NCBI RefSeq assembly: GCF_006516955.1
Contig: NZ_VHLG01000001.1
Span: 124,001-188,000, forward strand
Reading direction: 5' to 3'
Origin: Martelella alba
GTDB taxonomy: Bacteria; Pseudomonadota; Alphaproteobacteria; Rhizobiales; Rhizobiaceae
DNA: 64,000 nucleotides
In this document: one piece after another, positions 1 to 12,191 of the stretch
Numbering within the stretch: the first letter of the stretch is position 1
Layout of the letters: each line of letters begins with the position of its first letter
Notes under the pieces: model-generated
The model's database searches: none
Seen by the model: only the letters and a program-made list of their open reading frames with translations
What the model was told of the DNA's origin: nothing
Position numbers and translations under genes: made by a program

Positions 1-600
1 AGCAAAGTCCCGGTCGCTGGAAAACAGGTGCTGCAGCATGGCAATCTCGTCACCCGACATGCCGATGCCGTCGCGCGGCGACCAGATTTCCGCGGGGCTA
101 TTGCCCTGAAGGATGAGGTCAGCGCCGGTCGCAACATCAATTGCGCGAATATCACCGCCACGCACCAGGCCAACCGCACGGTTCAGCCAGCCGCTGCTTT
201 CGGCATGGCTGCTGCCGCCGGTTTCAAGAATGTCCTGACCATCGAAATGGCTGCGCTGATTGCGATAGGGGGTCGAAACAGCATGTACGAAGCTCAGTTC
301 CTGTGACCGGAACAGTGGATAAAGCTCTTTTGCGGCCGGATGCAGACCGAAGCGTCCATCGAGGTCCAGCAAACCTTTATCGGGTGTCAGCGCCAGTTCT
401 GGCCGAAGGGAAATCAGCCGCGGATCACTATAGGGCTGAACCAGATCAAGCCCGTCCATCGCGCCGCGCAGAACAATGGCGACGAAGCGATTTTCGCCCT
501 CCCCCTTCGCCAGCGCGAACCGGCTGGTGAGCGGCAGGGCAGCGAGAGAGCAGGCACCGGTGAGAAAGGCGCGGCGGCTGCTATTCGTAACAACATCCAT
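1..600 (-). CDS. DUF1501 family exported protein (3' end outside window)
   Basis: The reading frame runs leftwards off the window, so only the first 200 residues are seen. It opens with a twin-arginine signal (SRRAFLTGACSLAALPL) after a short polar start, so the product should be exported folded. The next segment (FVAIVLRGAMDGLDLVQPY, and later a stretch around HAVSTPYRNQRSHFDGQD) is typical of the DUF1501 family, which is related to the alkaline phosphatase/sulfatase fold. The start ATG at 600 lies 10 bases after the stop of the DUF1800 gene on the same strand, so the two form an operon, as is usual for this pair. The biochemical role of the family is not established. Confidence 0.85.
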   Translation of the reverse strand, partial: MDVVTNSSRRAFLTGACSLAALPLTSRFALAKGEGENRFVAIVLRGAMDGLDLVQPYSDPRLISLRPELALTPDKGLLDLDGRFGLHPAAKELYPLFRSQELSFVHAVSTPYRNQRSHFDGQDILETGGSSHAESSGWLNRAVGLVRGGDIRAIDVATGADLILQGNSPAEIWSPRDGIGMSGDEIAMLQHLFSSDRDFA

Positions 601-610
601 TGATCATCCT

Positions 611-1981
611 TCATCGCTGATTGAATTGCGGGGATGCCAGAATGGCGAGCCGTGCAGCCTCACGGCTTGGTGCACGAGCGATAACGTTCTCAAGTGTCGC
701 TGATGTCAGCGGTCCCAGCGCATTGTCAGCCAGCTGAGCAGGCTCGATTTGTGAATTGATATGCCGTGTCAGTTGTTGTGCGAGCTGCAGCCGCGCCGCC
801 AGCTGATGTGCGGTAATCCAGCTCTCGCGGTCCTCGTCAAATCCCCTTGGACTTGGCGGATCCCATATGTCCTGCCCCATTGATGGAAGCGCTTCGTTGA
901 ATAATTGGTCAATATCGCTGCCGGCAAGTGTCCTGCGACTGACCGTCAGGGCACGCAGCGATGATATGAGATAGTCGCAGGGCTGTTTTGCCTTGCCAAA
1001 TTCGGGTGACCACGCAGATGGATGACACAGCATCACCCAATAGACCTGATCCAGCGCGCCGCCGCTTTCGACCCAGGTCTGCGTCATGGCGGAAACCAGT
1101 TGCTCATCCGGCTGGTCGGATATGAAATGAACGGCCAGCTTGCGGCTAATGGTTTCGGCGGTTTGCGGCGCGACCGAAAGATCGGTGAGAAAGCGATCAA
1201 TATCGGAAAGATTGTGCCCGTCGGCCGCGTAGCGACGCCCCATTATGGTAAATGGCCCCGCTGCACTGCGTGACGGATCGAAAACAGCGCGCATTTTCGG
1301 GCGCTCGACTGTCAGTCCGGCAAGCAGATAAGCCGCCTGGCGCACATCATCCTGCGTGTAGCCGCTGCCAGCCCCAAGCGTATGGAGTTCCAGAAGCTCT
1401 CGCCCGAGATTTTCGTTGATGCCCCGGTCCTGTTTTTGCCCAGCGCGGGAATCTGGATCCATGGATGTCGTCTGATCGAGATAGATCAGCATGGCCGGGT
1501 CAAGTATGGCGGCGCGCAGAAGCATGGCGAAGGACCCGGCGATATTCGGCCTGATGCGCTCAGCCTCGAATAATGGAACCATCAGACGGAGCTCCGGCGC
1601 CTTGCTGCTGGCTATACTGAAGTGATCCGACCAGAAGCGAACAAGTCGCTGGCCAAAGCCATCGGATGACATGACTGCATCACGCAGCATCATCACGCGG
1701 TCCTGTTCCATTGTGCGCGAAGCGGTGACGCGGAGCTGACGAAGCGCCTCCCTGTTGCTTTCGTCCTGCAATTGGTGCTGGCGGCGGGCCGTAAATTGCC
1801 CGACATAGCTATTCAACTCCCGCTTGCGCTTATCAATGCCGCCAACGGGATATGACGCCCGGGTGCGCGCAACGGTATGTGCCATTTGCAAGATAGACTG
1901 GGGGCTGCCGAACTTGCCATGATCTGCTGGCAACCCGTAGCCGAAGCGAATGGCGGCGATGGTGACTTGACTATCATGCAT
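611..1981 (-). CDS. DUF1800 family protein
   Basis: The product shows the DUF1800 pattern: an N-terminal AAIRFGYGLPAD segment, a central FWSDHFSI motif, the GRELLELHTLG motif that is the family signature, and a C-terminal ILASPQFNQR ending. DUF1800 genes are almost always next to DUF1501 genes, as here, where DUF1501 follows 10 bases downstream on the same strand. The start is uncertain: ATG at 1981 gives a protein beginning MHDSQVT just before the conserved segment, while ATG at 2014 or a start at 2074 would add 11 or 31 residues. None has a strong ribosome binding site. No signal peptide is evident. Function unknown; the pair is probably an exported or envelope-associated unit. Confidence 0.8.
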   Translation of the reverse strand: MHDSQVTIAAIRFGYGLPADHGKFGSPQSILQMAHTVARTRASYPVGGIDKRKRELNSYVGQFTARRQHQLQDESNREALRQLRVTASRTMEQDRVMMLRDAVMSSDGFGQRLVRFWSDHFSIASSKAPELRLMVPLFEAERIRPNIAGSFAMLLRAAILDPAMLIYLDQTTSMDPDSRAGQKQDRGINENLGRELLELHTLGAGSGYTQDDVRQAAYLLAGLTVERPKMRAVFDPSRSAAGPFTIMGRRYAADGHNLSDIDRFLTDLSVAPQTAETISRKLAVHFISDQPDEQLVSAMTQTWVESGGALDQVYWVMLCHPSAWSPEFGKAKQPCDYLISSLRALTVSRRTLAGSDIDQLFNEALPSMGQDIWDPPSPRGFDEDRESWITAHQLAARLQLAQQLTRHINSQIEPAQLADNALGPLTSATLENVIARAPSREAARLAILASPQFNQR

Positions 1982-2223
1982 CTGCTTTGAAATCCGGCCC
2001 TGTGTCGCAGTCATCGTGCAGGCGCACCGATTAAGAATCGGTTGAACTGGCGTACGCCAGCAATCTTGCTGCACCGTTCGCTAACGGTTACAGTTTAAAT
2101 GTGGAGAAAATGAAGAAGGTTCATGGCAATTTGCTGCACTGCGGCTAAAATTCGCCCGAGCGTCGGATTTTCCAGGCTTTGTCCGGTCTGGGGCTGATGT
2201 GAGATCAGCTGCTCAGGATCGAA

Positions 2224-2238
2224 GTTCCGTTTTCGTTC
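2224..2238 (+). promoter_or_regulatory. LexA (SOS) box upstream of uvrB
   Basis: The sequence is GTTC, seven bases, GTTC (GTTC at 2224-2227 and 2235-2238), an exact match to the direct-repeat LexA operator of Alphaproteobacteria. It lies 56 bases before the uvrB ATG. By family knowledge it should place uvrB under SOS control. Confidence 0.85.
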
Positions 2239-2293
2239 TGTTTTTGCCGGGCGGGCTCTTCCAATTTTGCGGGGAAGCGTCCATATTCCGGTC

Positions 2294-5071
<2,778 letters not shown>

Positions 5072-5265
5072 ATACGCCTGCTACGGCTATGCGACAGGGA
5101 TTTGCCCTGTTTCATTTCGATGTTGAGCGGCCCCAGCTCTCTTGTCTTGAAAGGCGGAACCAGCTGGCCGAAAGCATTGCTGGTATTGGAGGCAAGCCAG
5201 TCTCCACGCCGCGCCTTTCGCCATCAATCGAGCGACCGTTTTGGTTTTGGCCGACAAAAGATCTG

Positions 5266-5290
5266 GCGCTGCTTTGAGCAGCAGCGCTTT
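5266..5290. terminator. Hairpin between convergent uvrB and ELM1-like gene
   Basis: An 8-bp perfect stem (GCGCTGCT at 5266-5273 with AGCAGCGC at 5280-5287) has a short T-run on the plus side. It lies between two convergent genes and could end transcription from both sides. The 5072-5265 stretch before it holds no gene I can support. Confidence 0.5.
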
Positions 5291-5293
5291 ACG

Positions 5294-6271
5294 CTACGAT
5301 CGATCTGAAAATGCCCGCTCTATCTCTGCAGCAATGGCCACGGTTGCATCAACCGGTTCATAGGAATAGGGCTCGATCTTGCCTGAAAGCGAGCGCACAA
5401 GTTCCTTCTTCGTAAGACTTTCCAGGAAATGTTCGAGTTTGGGATTTATGCCCTCAGGACGAATGGTGAAAACCGGCTTGCCGGTGAAGAGCGCCTCACC
5501 CACCATATTATGGCTGTCTGCAGTCACCGCAAGATAGTCGGCGCCGGCCAGAAGCGCCTGATAGGGGTTCTCCCCCTCGCCCGTCCAGATCCAGTGCGGA
5601 ACATCTGCAAGCAGGGTTCTGACAGCGCCGATCAGATCTTCCGGCGTGCGTCGTGACGTCACCACAGCCACGCTGCCGACAGCAGGCAGGGCCTGACGGA
5701 CGGCATCGAGAAACGTTGCCAACGCCGTTTGCCGGTTGCTGGCGCGCGACAGCGGATCGCCGAGAATCAACGCAAGACGCGGCGACGGCAGTTGCATGAA
5801 GGGCCAGTCCTGCGACTGAAGCGCTTGGTCCAGCCCTTCACGTGTCAGGCGGTGGGGTGCCGTGTCGGTGACGATGACATTCTCACCGCGCAGTCGGTCA
5901 TGTGCCGGCACCCAGATCAGATCGGCATCGGACGTTCCATGGCGCGGATCCTTGAGGAAAACGGTAAAGGTCCTGCCGGCAGAGGCCTTTCTGATTGCGC
6001 GCAGATAGGCGACCAGCCGTCGTCCCGACGCGATGACAAGATCAGGAAATGGCGGCGCAATCGGGCTTGTCGGCACGCTTGGCCGGTGGCCTGGCGGAAT
6101 GGGCCCGGCAGGCATGAACCACTCCCAGGGGGGCCCTGGCAGGATGGTCTTTTCGACAACGGAAACACCAAGCCGGTTGGCAACGCCAAGGCACTGAACC
6201 CGGTCCCCGATCTTGCCATCGGTCAGCAGCCAGGCTGTCTTGCCCTGAAGCTTATGTGCTGAAACCGTCAT
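5294..6271 (-). CDS. Mitochondrial fission ELM1-like family protein
   Basis: The 325-residue protein matches the ELM1 family (Mito_fiss_Elm1), which has a GT-B glycosyltransferase-like fold and is widespread in Alphaproteobacteria. Recognisable segments are WLLTDGKIGDRVQCLGVA at the start, FLKDPRHGTSDADLIWVPAHD in the middle, and DSHNMVGEALFTGKPVF near the C-terminus, the last resembling a sugar-nucleotide binding motif. The ATG overlaps the stop of dgt by 4 bases (ATGA), so the two genes are translationally coupled. The bacterial function is not known; plant ELM1 recruits the dynamin that divides mitochondria. No membrane segment is obvious. Confidence 0.8.
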   Translation of the reverse strand: MTVSAHKLQGKTAWLLTDGKIGDRVQCLGVANRLGVSVVEKTILPGPPWEWFMPAGPIPPGHRPSVPTSPIAPPFPDLVIASGRRLVAYLRAIRKASAGRTFTVFLKDPRHGTSDADLIWVPAHDRLRGENVIVTDTAPHRLTREGLDQALQSQDWPFMQLPSPRLALILGDPLSRASNRQTALATFLDAVRQALPAVGSVAVVTSRRTPEDLIGAVRTLLADVPHWIWTGEGENPYQALLAGADYLAVTADSHNMVGEALFTGKPVFTIRPEGINPKLEHFLESLTKKELVRSLSGKIEPYSYEPVDATVAIAAEIERAFSDRS

Positions 6272-7608
6272 GCGCCACGCACCATCTGGGCAATTTTCAC
6301 CGCATAGCGATCCGTCATGCCGGAAACATAGTCAGACAAGGCATGCAGCGCTGTATAGGTATCGCTTACATTTCGCAGGTCGATGCCCGTGGCACGAGCC
6401 AGTTGCTGCGGATAGGATTTCAAGTCTTCTACCTTCCAGTCGGCCGCAGAAAGTGCATCAAAAACGGGCATCAGCCCGTCCAGAACCTGATGCACGACAT
6501 TGCGGCCCATGACTTCCAGTTCGGTTTTACGGGGCGAGGTGAAGATGCGTGTATTGGCAAGCGTTGCGATTTTATCGAAGCGCTCTCCGAGCTCTGAAGC
6601 ATCAATCAGCGCATCCGAGAAAGTACCCGCCATGATCGCGTCATAATGCGTGCGAAACGCCTCGACACTTGCCGCGATGGACTGACTTATCGCCATGGCG
6701 CGAAGAAAGGCAATGTTTTCAGCCTCGCTATTGCCAGCAATCGGTTCGCGCCCCGCCAGGTCGGAAAGAAGGTCCAAGACCTCATGATAACCCAAGTCAC
6801 GCGATGTGAAAGCGTCCTCGAGATCGAGGATATTGTAGCAGATATCGTCAGCAGCCTCGACCAGAAAGACTAGCGGATGGCGTCGCCACCAGGGGGCGCC
6901 ATCCGGCGTCGCCTCGGCGATCAAACCGGTTCGTTCCGCCACGCTCTCAAAATTTCGCGCTTCGCTTTCGAAGATGCCGAATTTCTTCAGGCCGCAATAA
7001 CGCTCCGTGAGCGTCGTTCTTCGCCGCGCTGTCACCGGATATTTGCTGAAGGTCGCAAGCGTTGCATGGGTGAGCCGCATGCCGCCATCACCACGATACA
7101 TTTCAAGGTTTGTCAGGATCCGAAACCCTTGCGCATTGCCTTCAAATGCTTCGAATTCCTCGGCAAAGACCGATTGCCGGTCAGCAAACAGACCGCGTCC
7201 GGCATCAAATCTTGCAGAAAACCAGGCGCCGATCGCATCTTCGCCCGAGTGGCCAAAGGGCGGATTGCCGATGTCATGCGCAAGGCAGGCCGCATGAACG
7301 ACACCGGCAAGCACCATACGCTCGCCAGCGCCGATCAGGCCCTGTTCTTCAAGGAAATTGCCGACATCAATGCCGAGCGAGCGCCCGACACTTGCCGTTT
7401 CGACGCTGTGAATCAGACGGTGGTGAATGTGGTCATTATCGTAGAGCGGATGGACCTGGGTTTTGTTGGCAAGGCGGCGAAACGGCGCGGAAAAGGAAAT
7501 CCGGTCGGCATCCTGATCGAATGCAGGCCGGTGGGGCTGGTGCCGGTAGGATGGATGGCCAAGCCTGCCAAGATCGAGAAGCCGGTCCCACTCCATCACA
7601 TGCGCCAT
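6268..7608 (-). CDS. dgt: Deoxyguanosinetriphosphate triphosphohydrolase-like protein
   Basis: This HD-domain dNTP triphosphohydrolase removes triphosphate from deoxynucleotides and so tunes dNTP pools. The N-terminal signature (FRRLANKTQVHPLYDNDHIHHR, of which RRLANKTQV is the core) is followed by the metal-binding H...HD motif (HSVETASVGRSL, then LAHDIGNPPFGHSGEDAI). The length, 446 residues, fits the family. It is the first gene of a two-gene unit with the ELM1-like gene (4-base overlap). The start ATG at 7608 precedes MEWDRLLDL. Bacterial members of this branch often act on all dNTPs and need a DNA or dNTP activator, so substrate specificity is not certain. Confidence 0.9.
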   Translation of the reverse strand: MAHVMEWDRLLDLGRLGHPSYRHQPHRPAFDQDADRISFSAPFRRLANKTQVHPLYDNDHIHHRLIHSVETASVGRSLGIDVGNFLEEQGLIGAGERMVLAGVVHAACLAHDIGNPPFGHSGEDAIGAWFSARFDAGRGLFADRQSVFAEEFEAFEGNAQGFRILTNLEMYRGDGGMRLTHATLATFSKYPVTARRRTTLTERYCGLKKFGIFESEARNFESVAERTGLIAEATPDGAPWWRRHPLVFLVEAADDICYNILDLEDAFTSRDLGYHEVLDLLSDLAGREPIAGNSEAENIAFLRAMAISQSIAASVEAFRTHYDAIMAGTFSDALIDASELGERFDKIATLANTRIFTSPRKTELEVMGRNVVHQVLDGLMPVFDALSAADWKVEDLKSYPQQLARATGIDLRNVSDTYTALHALSDYVSGMTDRYAVKIAQMVRGA

Positions 7609-7679
7609 GTCTCAAAACCCCGTCCTGTTCTTGTCAATCATTCAAGCTTCCCCTGCCCGCAACCGGTCACCAGACCGTT

Positions 7680-8333
7680 TTATTCGGCGGCCTTGCCGGA
7701 TGGCGCTTCAAGCGAATAGCCGTCATCCGCTTCATCATCGCTTTGAAGTTCATAGGCATAACCCTCCAGCATGGTATAGGCCTGCTCGATGAACTCGATC
7801 TGCTGCTCGGCACTGTGAATGGCCTCGGAGATCGACTCGGTGCGCGCTCTCAGCATGGAGCCGAGCACGTCGCTGCCGCCGGCCTTGTTTTTCTTGCGCG
7901 CCAGCCTGTCGAGATGCTTGCGTACCCGTGTGCGGTGACGTTCAAGCTCCAGGATATGGAACCGGTTCTTGAGGATGTCGTCCGACAGCTTGCGGCGCAT
8001 TGCTGCAACCGGATCGAAACTGCCCGGTTCGCGATCATCAAGGATCATCTCGTTGACCAGCGGTTCCAGCAGCATCAGACCTTTCAGATCCTTCGGGTCG
8101 GACAGCTCCGGGTCGAAACCCGTATCATCGAAGATCTTGCGGCGAACCGGATCCTTCAACAGGTCATAGGATGCCTGCAGCCGGGCGAATTGTTCTTCGT
8201 CGCCGCCGCTGTCTGGATGCGCCTCTTTTGCCAGGCGCCGGTAGGCTGTGCGAATTGCCTTTTCATCGGCACTGCGCTCAAGACCAAGTACTTCATAAGG
8301 GTCGATCAACATTCCACCCGCTTCGAGATCCAT
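7680..8333 (-). CDS. J-domain (DnaJ-like) protein
   Basis: The N-terminus is a J domain: DPYEVLGLERSADEKAIRTA leads into the HPD tripeptide (EAHPDSGGD) needed to stimulate DnaK ATPase. After about residue 75 there are no zinc-finger or substrate-binding domains of canonical DnaJ; instead a charged, probably helical region follows (DRLARKKNKAGGSD, then HSAEQQIEFIEQ). This is a type III J-protein, a cochaperone of unknown client. ATG at 8333 is chosen because a GAAGAG ribosome binding site precedes it; a GTG at 8348 is also possible. It ends 71 bases before the dgt start on the same strand. Confidence 0.85.
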   Translation of the reverse strand: MDLEAGGMLIDPYEVLGLERSADEKAIRTAYRRLAKEAHPDSGGDEEQFARLQASYDLLKDPVRRKIFDDTGFDPELSDPKDLKGLMLLEPLVNEMILDDREPGSFDPVAAMRRKLSDDILKNRFHILELERHRTRVRKHLDRLARKKNKAGGSDVLGSMLRARTESISEAIHSAEQQIEFIEQAYTMLEGYAYELQSDDEADDGYSLEAPSGKAAE

Positions 8334-8779
8334 TTTGTGCTCTTCCACTAGCGCGCCGTCCTGCCGGGTTCAAGACGCAAAGCGGCCGCATGCAGATTGC
8401 TGCCATTTCGACCGACGTTTGACGGCCAGGATTTCATTGCCTTACGAGTGGGCCGTTTTATGACGCCAAAGCCGTGATTTGACATTCCTTCGCCATAATT
8501 CTAAACAGCGGCAGTCGCTATTTACATGTTTTGACGTCTGTCATTTCGCGACGCGGATCGCCTTTGATCCTTACGGTTTGCAGCATTTGCCGTCTCTGAT
8601 GGCAGCGGGCGCAAAAGCCTCAGCGCTGCAAAGGGTTTTGAACCCGTCGGCTTTCTCCTGCAAAGCCGTGCCGTTTTACGTGCGTTTTCCCGGCCCTTTC
8701 CGGGACCTTGCGCCGACAACAATCAAACTGGCCACGTCATTGACGCGCAATATTGCGGCAATGCGGGCGAAGGATGTGC
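8334..8779. other. Divergent intergenic region
   Basis: About 445 bases between the J-domain gene (minus) and the betaine transporter operon (plus). It must carry both promoters. I see no convincing gene, tRNA or strong hairpin in it; short open frames here lack ribosome binding sites. Confidence 0.5.
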
Positions 8780-10006
8780 ATGAACGTTAAACTGAGTGCT
8801 CAGAACGTATCGAAACTGTTCAATGACAAGCAGGGGGAAGGTGCAAGCCGACTTGCCAGTGGACAGTCCAAGGAAGAAATCTTCCGGGAAACCGGCGTTA
8901 CCGTCGGTATCAACAATGTCAGTTTTGAGGTCAATGAAGGTGAAATCTTCGTGATCATGGGACTGTCGGGCTCCGGCAAGTCGACGCTTGTTCGTACGCT
9001 GAATGGCCTGATCCGCCCGAGCTCGGGCAAGATTGTGATTGGAGATACCGACGTCGCCTCGTGCGGAAAAGACGCTTTGCGTGACGTAAGGCGAAAGAAA
9101 ATCACTATGGTTTTCCAGCACTTCGCTCTGTTTCCGCATAAAACAGTTCTGGAGAATGTCGCCTTCGGCCTGAAGCTGAAAGGCGTTGCGCGTGACGAGC
9201 GTAACAAAGCTGCGCTGAATTCGCTGGCGAAGGTCGGGCTTGATGCCTACGCCGACAGCCTTCCGGATCAGCTTTCCGGCGGCATGCAGCAGCGCGTCGG
9301 CCTGGCCCGCGGTCTCGCCAATGACCCGGAGATCCTTTTGATGGACGAGCCATTTGGTGCGCTCGACCCGCTTATTCGCCGCGAAATGCAGGATGAGCTG
9401 ATCGTTTTGCAGCGCGAGCTGAAGAAGACCATCATCTTCATCACCCATGACCTCAATGAGGCGATGATCCTCGGCGACCGGATTGCGATCATGAAGGACG
9501 GCGCCTTTGTACAGGTGGGAACCGCGCAGGAGATCGTGTCCGAACCGGCCGATGATTATGTGCGCGCCTTCGTCGCCGATATCGATCGTTCGCGCGTTTT
9601 CAAGGTTTCCGACATTGCCTCCGATGCAGCCTGGGTCAATGCCGATGCGACAGCTATAGACGCGCTGAAGGTCATGGACCGACAGAAAAGCGACCTTGCT
9701 TATGTGGTGCGCGCCGGTGTTCCGGTGGGGCTGTTGATCCGCTCCGATGCGATGGAATGTTCGAAACTCACGCCCGTGCGTGACATCATGCAGGCCGAGC
9801 CCCCCGTGGTTGCCGAAGAGGCCTATCTCAACGAAGTCTACGCCGCCGCCCAGACTGGCGTTCCCATGGCCGTGACCAATGAAGACGGTAAGCTCGTCGG
9901 CGTTGTATCGCAGGAACAGATTTTCGAGCAGCTGGCAAGTGGCCCCGCCGATGAGGAGAGCGCGGAAAGTGACCCCGCAGCCCCCGCCGGCAAGGTCGCC
10001 GAGTAA
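8780..10006 (+). CDS. proV: Glycine betaine/proline ABC transporter, ATP-binding subunit
   Basis: The 408-residue ATPase belongs to the ProV/OpuAA quaternary-amine uptake branch. Visible motifs are Walker A GLSGSGKS near residue 60, the signature LSGGMQQRV near 165, Walker [13 protein letters not shown] near 184 and the switch histidine in [10 protein letters not shown]. The C-terminal 130 residues form a CBS-domain region ([18 protein letters not shown], then the paired motif ending [13 protein letters not shown]), which in OpuA senses ionic strength. ATG at 8780 follows a GAAGGA site at 8769-8774 and gives the usual short N-terminus. It is the first gene of a three-gene operon with permease and binding protein; it imports osmoprotectants. 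Confidence 0.92.
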   Translation: MNVKLSAQNVSKLFNDKQGEGASRLASGQSKEEIFRETGVTVGINNVSFEVNEGEIFVIMGLSGSGKSTLVRTLNGLIRPSSGKIVIGDTDVASCGKDALRDVRRKKITMVFQHFALFPHKTVLENVAFGLKLKGVARDERNKAALNSLAKVGLDAYADSLPDQLSGGMQQRVGLARGLANDPEILLMDEPFGALDPLIRREMQDELIVLQRELKKTIIFITHDLNEAMILGDRIAIMKDGAFVQVGTAQEIVSEPADDYVRAFVADIDRSRVFKVSDIASDAAWVNADATAIDALKVMDRQKSDLAYVVRAGVPVGLLIRSDAMECSKLTPVRDIMQAEPPVVAEEAYLNEVYAAAQTGVPMAVTNEDGKLVGVVSQEQIFEQLASGPADEESAESDPAAPAGKVAE

Positions 10007-10020
10007 TCTCAGGAGCTTAT

Positions 10021-10932
10021 ATGTTCGATCCTTCCGACTATCTCACCATTCCCTTCGACGATTGGGTCAACCACTTCGTCCGCGGCTTTCTGGTGCCGAA
10101 TTTCCGGCCATTTTTCCGGGCGCTGCAAGTGCCGGTCAATGAGGTCCTGACCGCATTCGACGCATTCTTCAACTGGATGCCGATGCTGGTGACAATGCTG
10201 ATTTTTGCATTGATTGCCTGGCGCGTCGTCGGCCGCTCGATGGCCATCATCACCGTGCTCGGTTTCCTGTTTGTCGATCTTATCCAGCTATGGCCGGATA
10301 CGATGACGACACTGGCGATGATCATCACATCGGTACTGTTCTGCACGATTATCGGCGTTCCCGTCGGCATTCTTGTCGCCCGCAGCGATACCGGCTGGAA
10401 GATTATCCGGCCGATCCTGGATATCATGCAGACCGTGCCGAGCTTCGTTTATCTCGTGCCGATCGTCATGCTGTTTGGTGTCGGTATGGCGCCGGGCATC
10501 ATTGCGACGATTATCTTCGCCCTGCCGCCGATCATTCGCATGACCAATCTCGGCATTCGCAATGTCCGCAAGGATCTGATCGAGGCGGCCGAAGCCTTTG
10601 GCGCGACCGGCTCACAAACCTTGATCGAAGTGCAGATTCCGCTGGCGATGCGCACCATCATGGCCGGATTGAACCAGACCCTGATGCTCGCCATGTCGAT
10701 GGTGGTGATTGCCGCGCTGATTGGCGCAGGCGGTCTTGGCCAGGTCGTCAATACCGGGCTCGGACGGCTGAATGTCGGCGGGGCAACAGCGGGTGGCGTC
10801 GGCATCGTTATCCTTGCAATCGTGCTCGATCGTATCACGCAAGGTTTTGCTGAACCGGGCTCGCCCAACCGTATGACGCTGTGGCAGGCGCTTGCCACCT
10901 TTGTGCGCGGCCAGAAGACCGGCGAAGCCTGA
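10021..10932 (+). CDS. proW: Glycine betaine/proline ABC transporter, permease subunit
   Basis: This 303-residue inner-membrane permease has several hydrophobic helices (first MPMLVTMLIFALIAW) and the ABC-permease EAA loop (EAAEAFGATGSQTLIEVQIP) that contacts the ATPase. The helices and IGAGGLGQVV segment are typical of ProW/OpuAB. It starts 15 bases after the ATPase stop with a CAGGAGC ribosome binding site and belongs to the same operon. A non-transmembrane N-terminal region of about 50 residues is usual for ProW. Confidence 0.92.
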   Translation: MFDPSDYLTIPFDDWVNHFVRGFLVPNFRPFFRALQVPVNEVLTAFDAFFNWMPMLVTMLIFALIAWRVVGRSMAIITVLGFLFVDLIQLWPDTMTTLAMIITSVLFCTIIGVPVGILVARSDTGWKIIRPILDIMQTVPSFVYLVPIVMLFGVGMAPGIIATIIFALPPIIRMTNLGIRNVRKDLIEAAEAFGATGSQTLIEVQIPLAMRTIMAGLNQTLMLAMSMVVIAALIGAGGLGQVVNTGLGRLNVGGATAGGVGIVILAIVLDRITQGFAEPGSPNRMTLWQALATFVRGQKTGEA

Positions 10933-10944
10933 GGGCCAGAATTT

Positions 10945-10968
10945 CGGCAGCCACCGCGGTGGCTGCCG
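10945..10968. other. 24-bp perfect palindrome between proW and proX
   Basis: CGGCAGCCACCG and its exact complement meet at the centre (10956/10957) without a spacer. It starts 12 bases after the proW stop and is not followed by a T-run, so it is not a standard terminator. In RNA it would form a hairpin at the 3' end of the proVW message, a common way to protect upstream RNA or limit read-through so that the binding protein is made in excess. Confidence 0.6.
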
Positions 10969-11076
10969 CATATATGGATGGCGCTGCCATCCCAAGGGAT
11001 CTCCGATCCCGCTCTAAACGTGTTGCCGCCCCTCCCGGCGGCAATGCCGCAACACGAACGAAACGGAGAGACACTC

Positions 11077-12078
11077 ATGAACCTCAAACTCACCACGATC
11101 GGTGCAGCGCTCGCATTGTCGCTGGCCTCACTGGCTCCGGCCATGGCTGCCGACCAGCCGGGCGCCGGCAAGACCATCAAGATGGCTCAGGCAACCTGGG
11201 ATACCGGCTGGTTTCAGGCTGAAATTTACAAGCAGATGTTTGAAGATCTCGGCTATGATGTCAGCGGTCCGATGACGCTTGACGCAGCCGCTTTCTACCA
11301 GGCGGTGTCGCAGGGCGATGTCGATCTTTGGGTCAATGGCTGGTTCCCCCTGCATGAAACCTACAAGCCGACCTTTGAAGGCTATGCCGAAGTCGATGGT
11401 GCTGTTGCCGTTGGCGGCGCGCTGCAGGGCTATCTGGTCGACAAAGCGGCCATCGATGAATTCGGTATCAAGACGCTGGATGATTTCAAGCGCCCGGAAG
11501 TCAAGAAGGCCTTTGACCGTGATGGCGACGGCCGTGCCGACCTGGTTGCCTGCCCTCCCGGCTGGGGCTGCGAGGTCACCATCACCGACACGCTGAACGA
11601 CTTCGATCTCAATGATGACATCGAAGCGATCAAGGCTGGATACTCCGCCTCCATGGCCGATGCGATTGCCGCCTATCAGAATGGTGAACACATTCTGTTT
11701 TACACTTGGACGCCGAACTGGACCGTGAACGAGCTTCAGCCCGGCAAGGATGTCATGTGGATCGAAGTCCCGCAGAAGGATGGCGTCGACATGCCGGCGC
11801 CGGCTGAGGGCCTTGATACCTGCGTCGCCGATCCCTGCTCCATGGGCTTCGTCGCCAACGATATTGTTCCGGTGATCAATACCAAGTTCAAGGAAGCCAA
11901 TCCGGCCATCGATGCTCTGCTGCAGGCAGCCTCGATCCCGCTTCAGGATATCTTTGCGCAGAATGCCGCCATGAATAATGGCGATGATGACGTGAAGGCT
12001 CAGGCGACCGCCTGGATCAAGGCCCATCAGGAACAGGTTGATGGCTGGCTCGATGCAGCCCGCGCGGCCGCAAACTGA
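11077..12078 (+). CDS. proX: Glycine betaine/proline ABC transporter, substrate-binding protein
   Basis: A cleavable Sec signal peptide (LALSLASLAPAMAADQ, cut after AMA) is followed by a type II periplasmic binding protein of the OpuAC/ProX class. Tryptophans that could form the aromatic cage for a quaternary amine are present (QATWDTGW, LWVNGWFPLHE, FYTWTPNWTV). Length is 333 residues. ATG at 11077 has a GGAGAG site and puts the signal peptide at the N-terminus. It lies 144 bases after proW, separated by a strong palindrome, and the operon ends at the terminator at 12153. Confidence 0.92.
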   Translation: MNLKLTTIGAALALSLASLAPAMAADQPGAGKTIKMAQATWDTGWFQAEIYKQMFEDLGYDVSGPMTLDAAAFYQAVSQGDVDLWVNGWFPLHETYKPTFEGYAEVDGAVAVGGALQGYLVDKAAIDEFGIKTLDDFKRPEVKKAFDRDGDGRADLVACPPGWGCEVTITDTLNDFDLNDDIEAIKAGYSASMADAIAAYQNGEHILFYTWTPNWTVNELQPGKDVMWIEVPQKDGVDMPAPAEGLDTCVADPCSMGFVANDIVPVINTKFKEANPAIDALLQAASIPLQDIFAQNAAMNNGDDDVKAQATAWIKAHQEQVDGWLDAARAAAN

Positions 12079-12152
12079 CAATCACGTCTGAAACATCGGA
12101 TAACAACGAGCGTTGCCCGGTGTTTTGGATCCAGCTGATTTGGCTGAAAAGG

Positions 12153-12186
12153 AAAGGCCTGGAGCTTTGGTACTCCGGGCCTTTTG
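12153..12186 (+). terminator. Rho-independent terminator of the betaine transporter operon
   Basis: Stem AAAGGCCTGGAG (12153-12164) pairs with CTCCGGGCCTTT (12173-12184) with one mismatch, and is followed by T residues. It lies 75 bases after the proX stop. Confidence 0.85.
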
Positions 12187-12191
12187 CCGTT

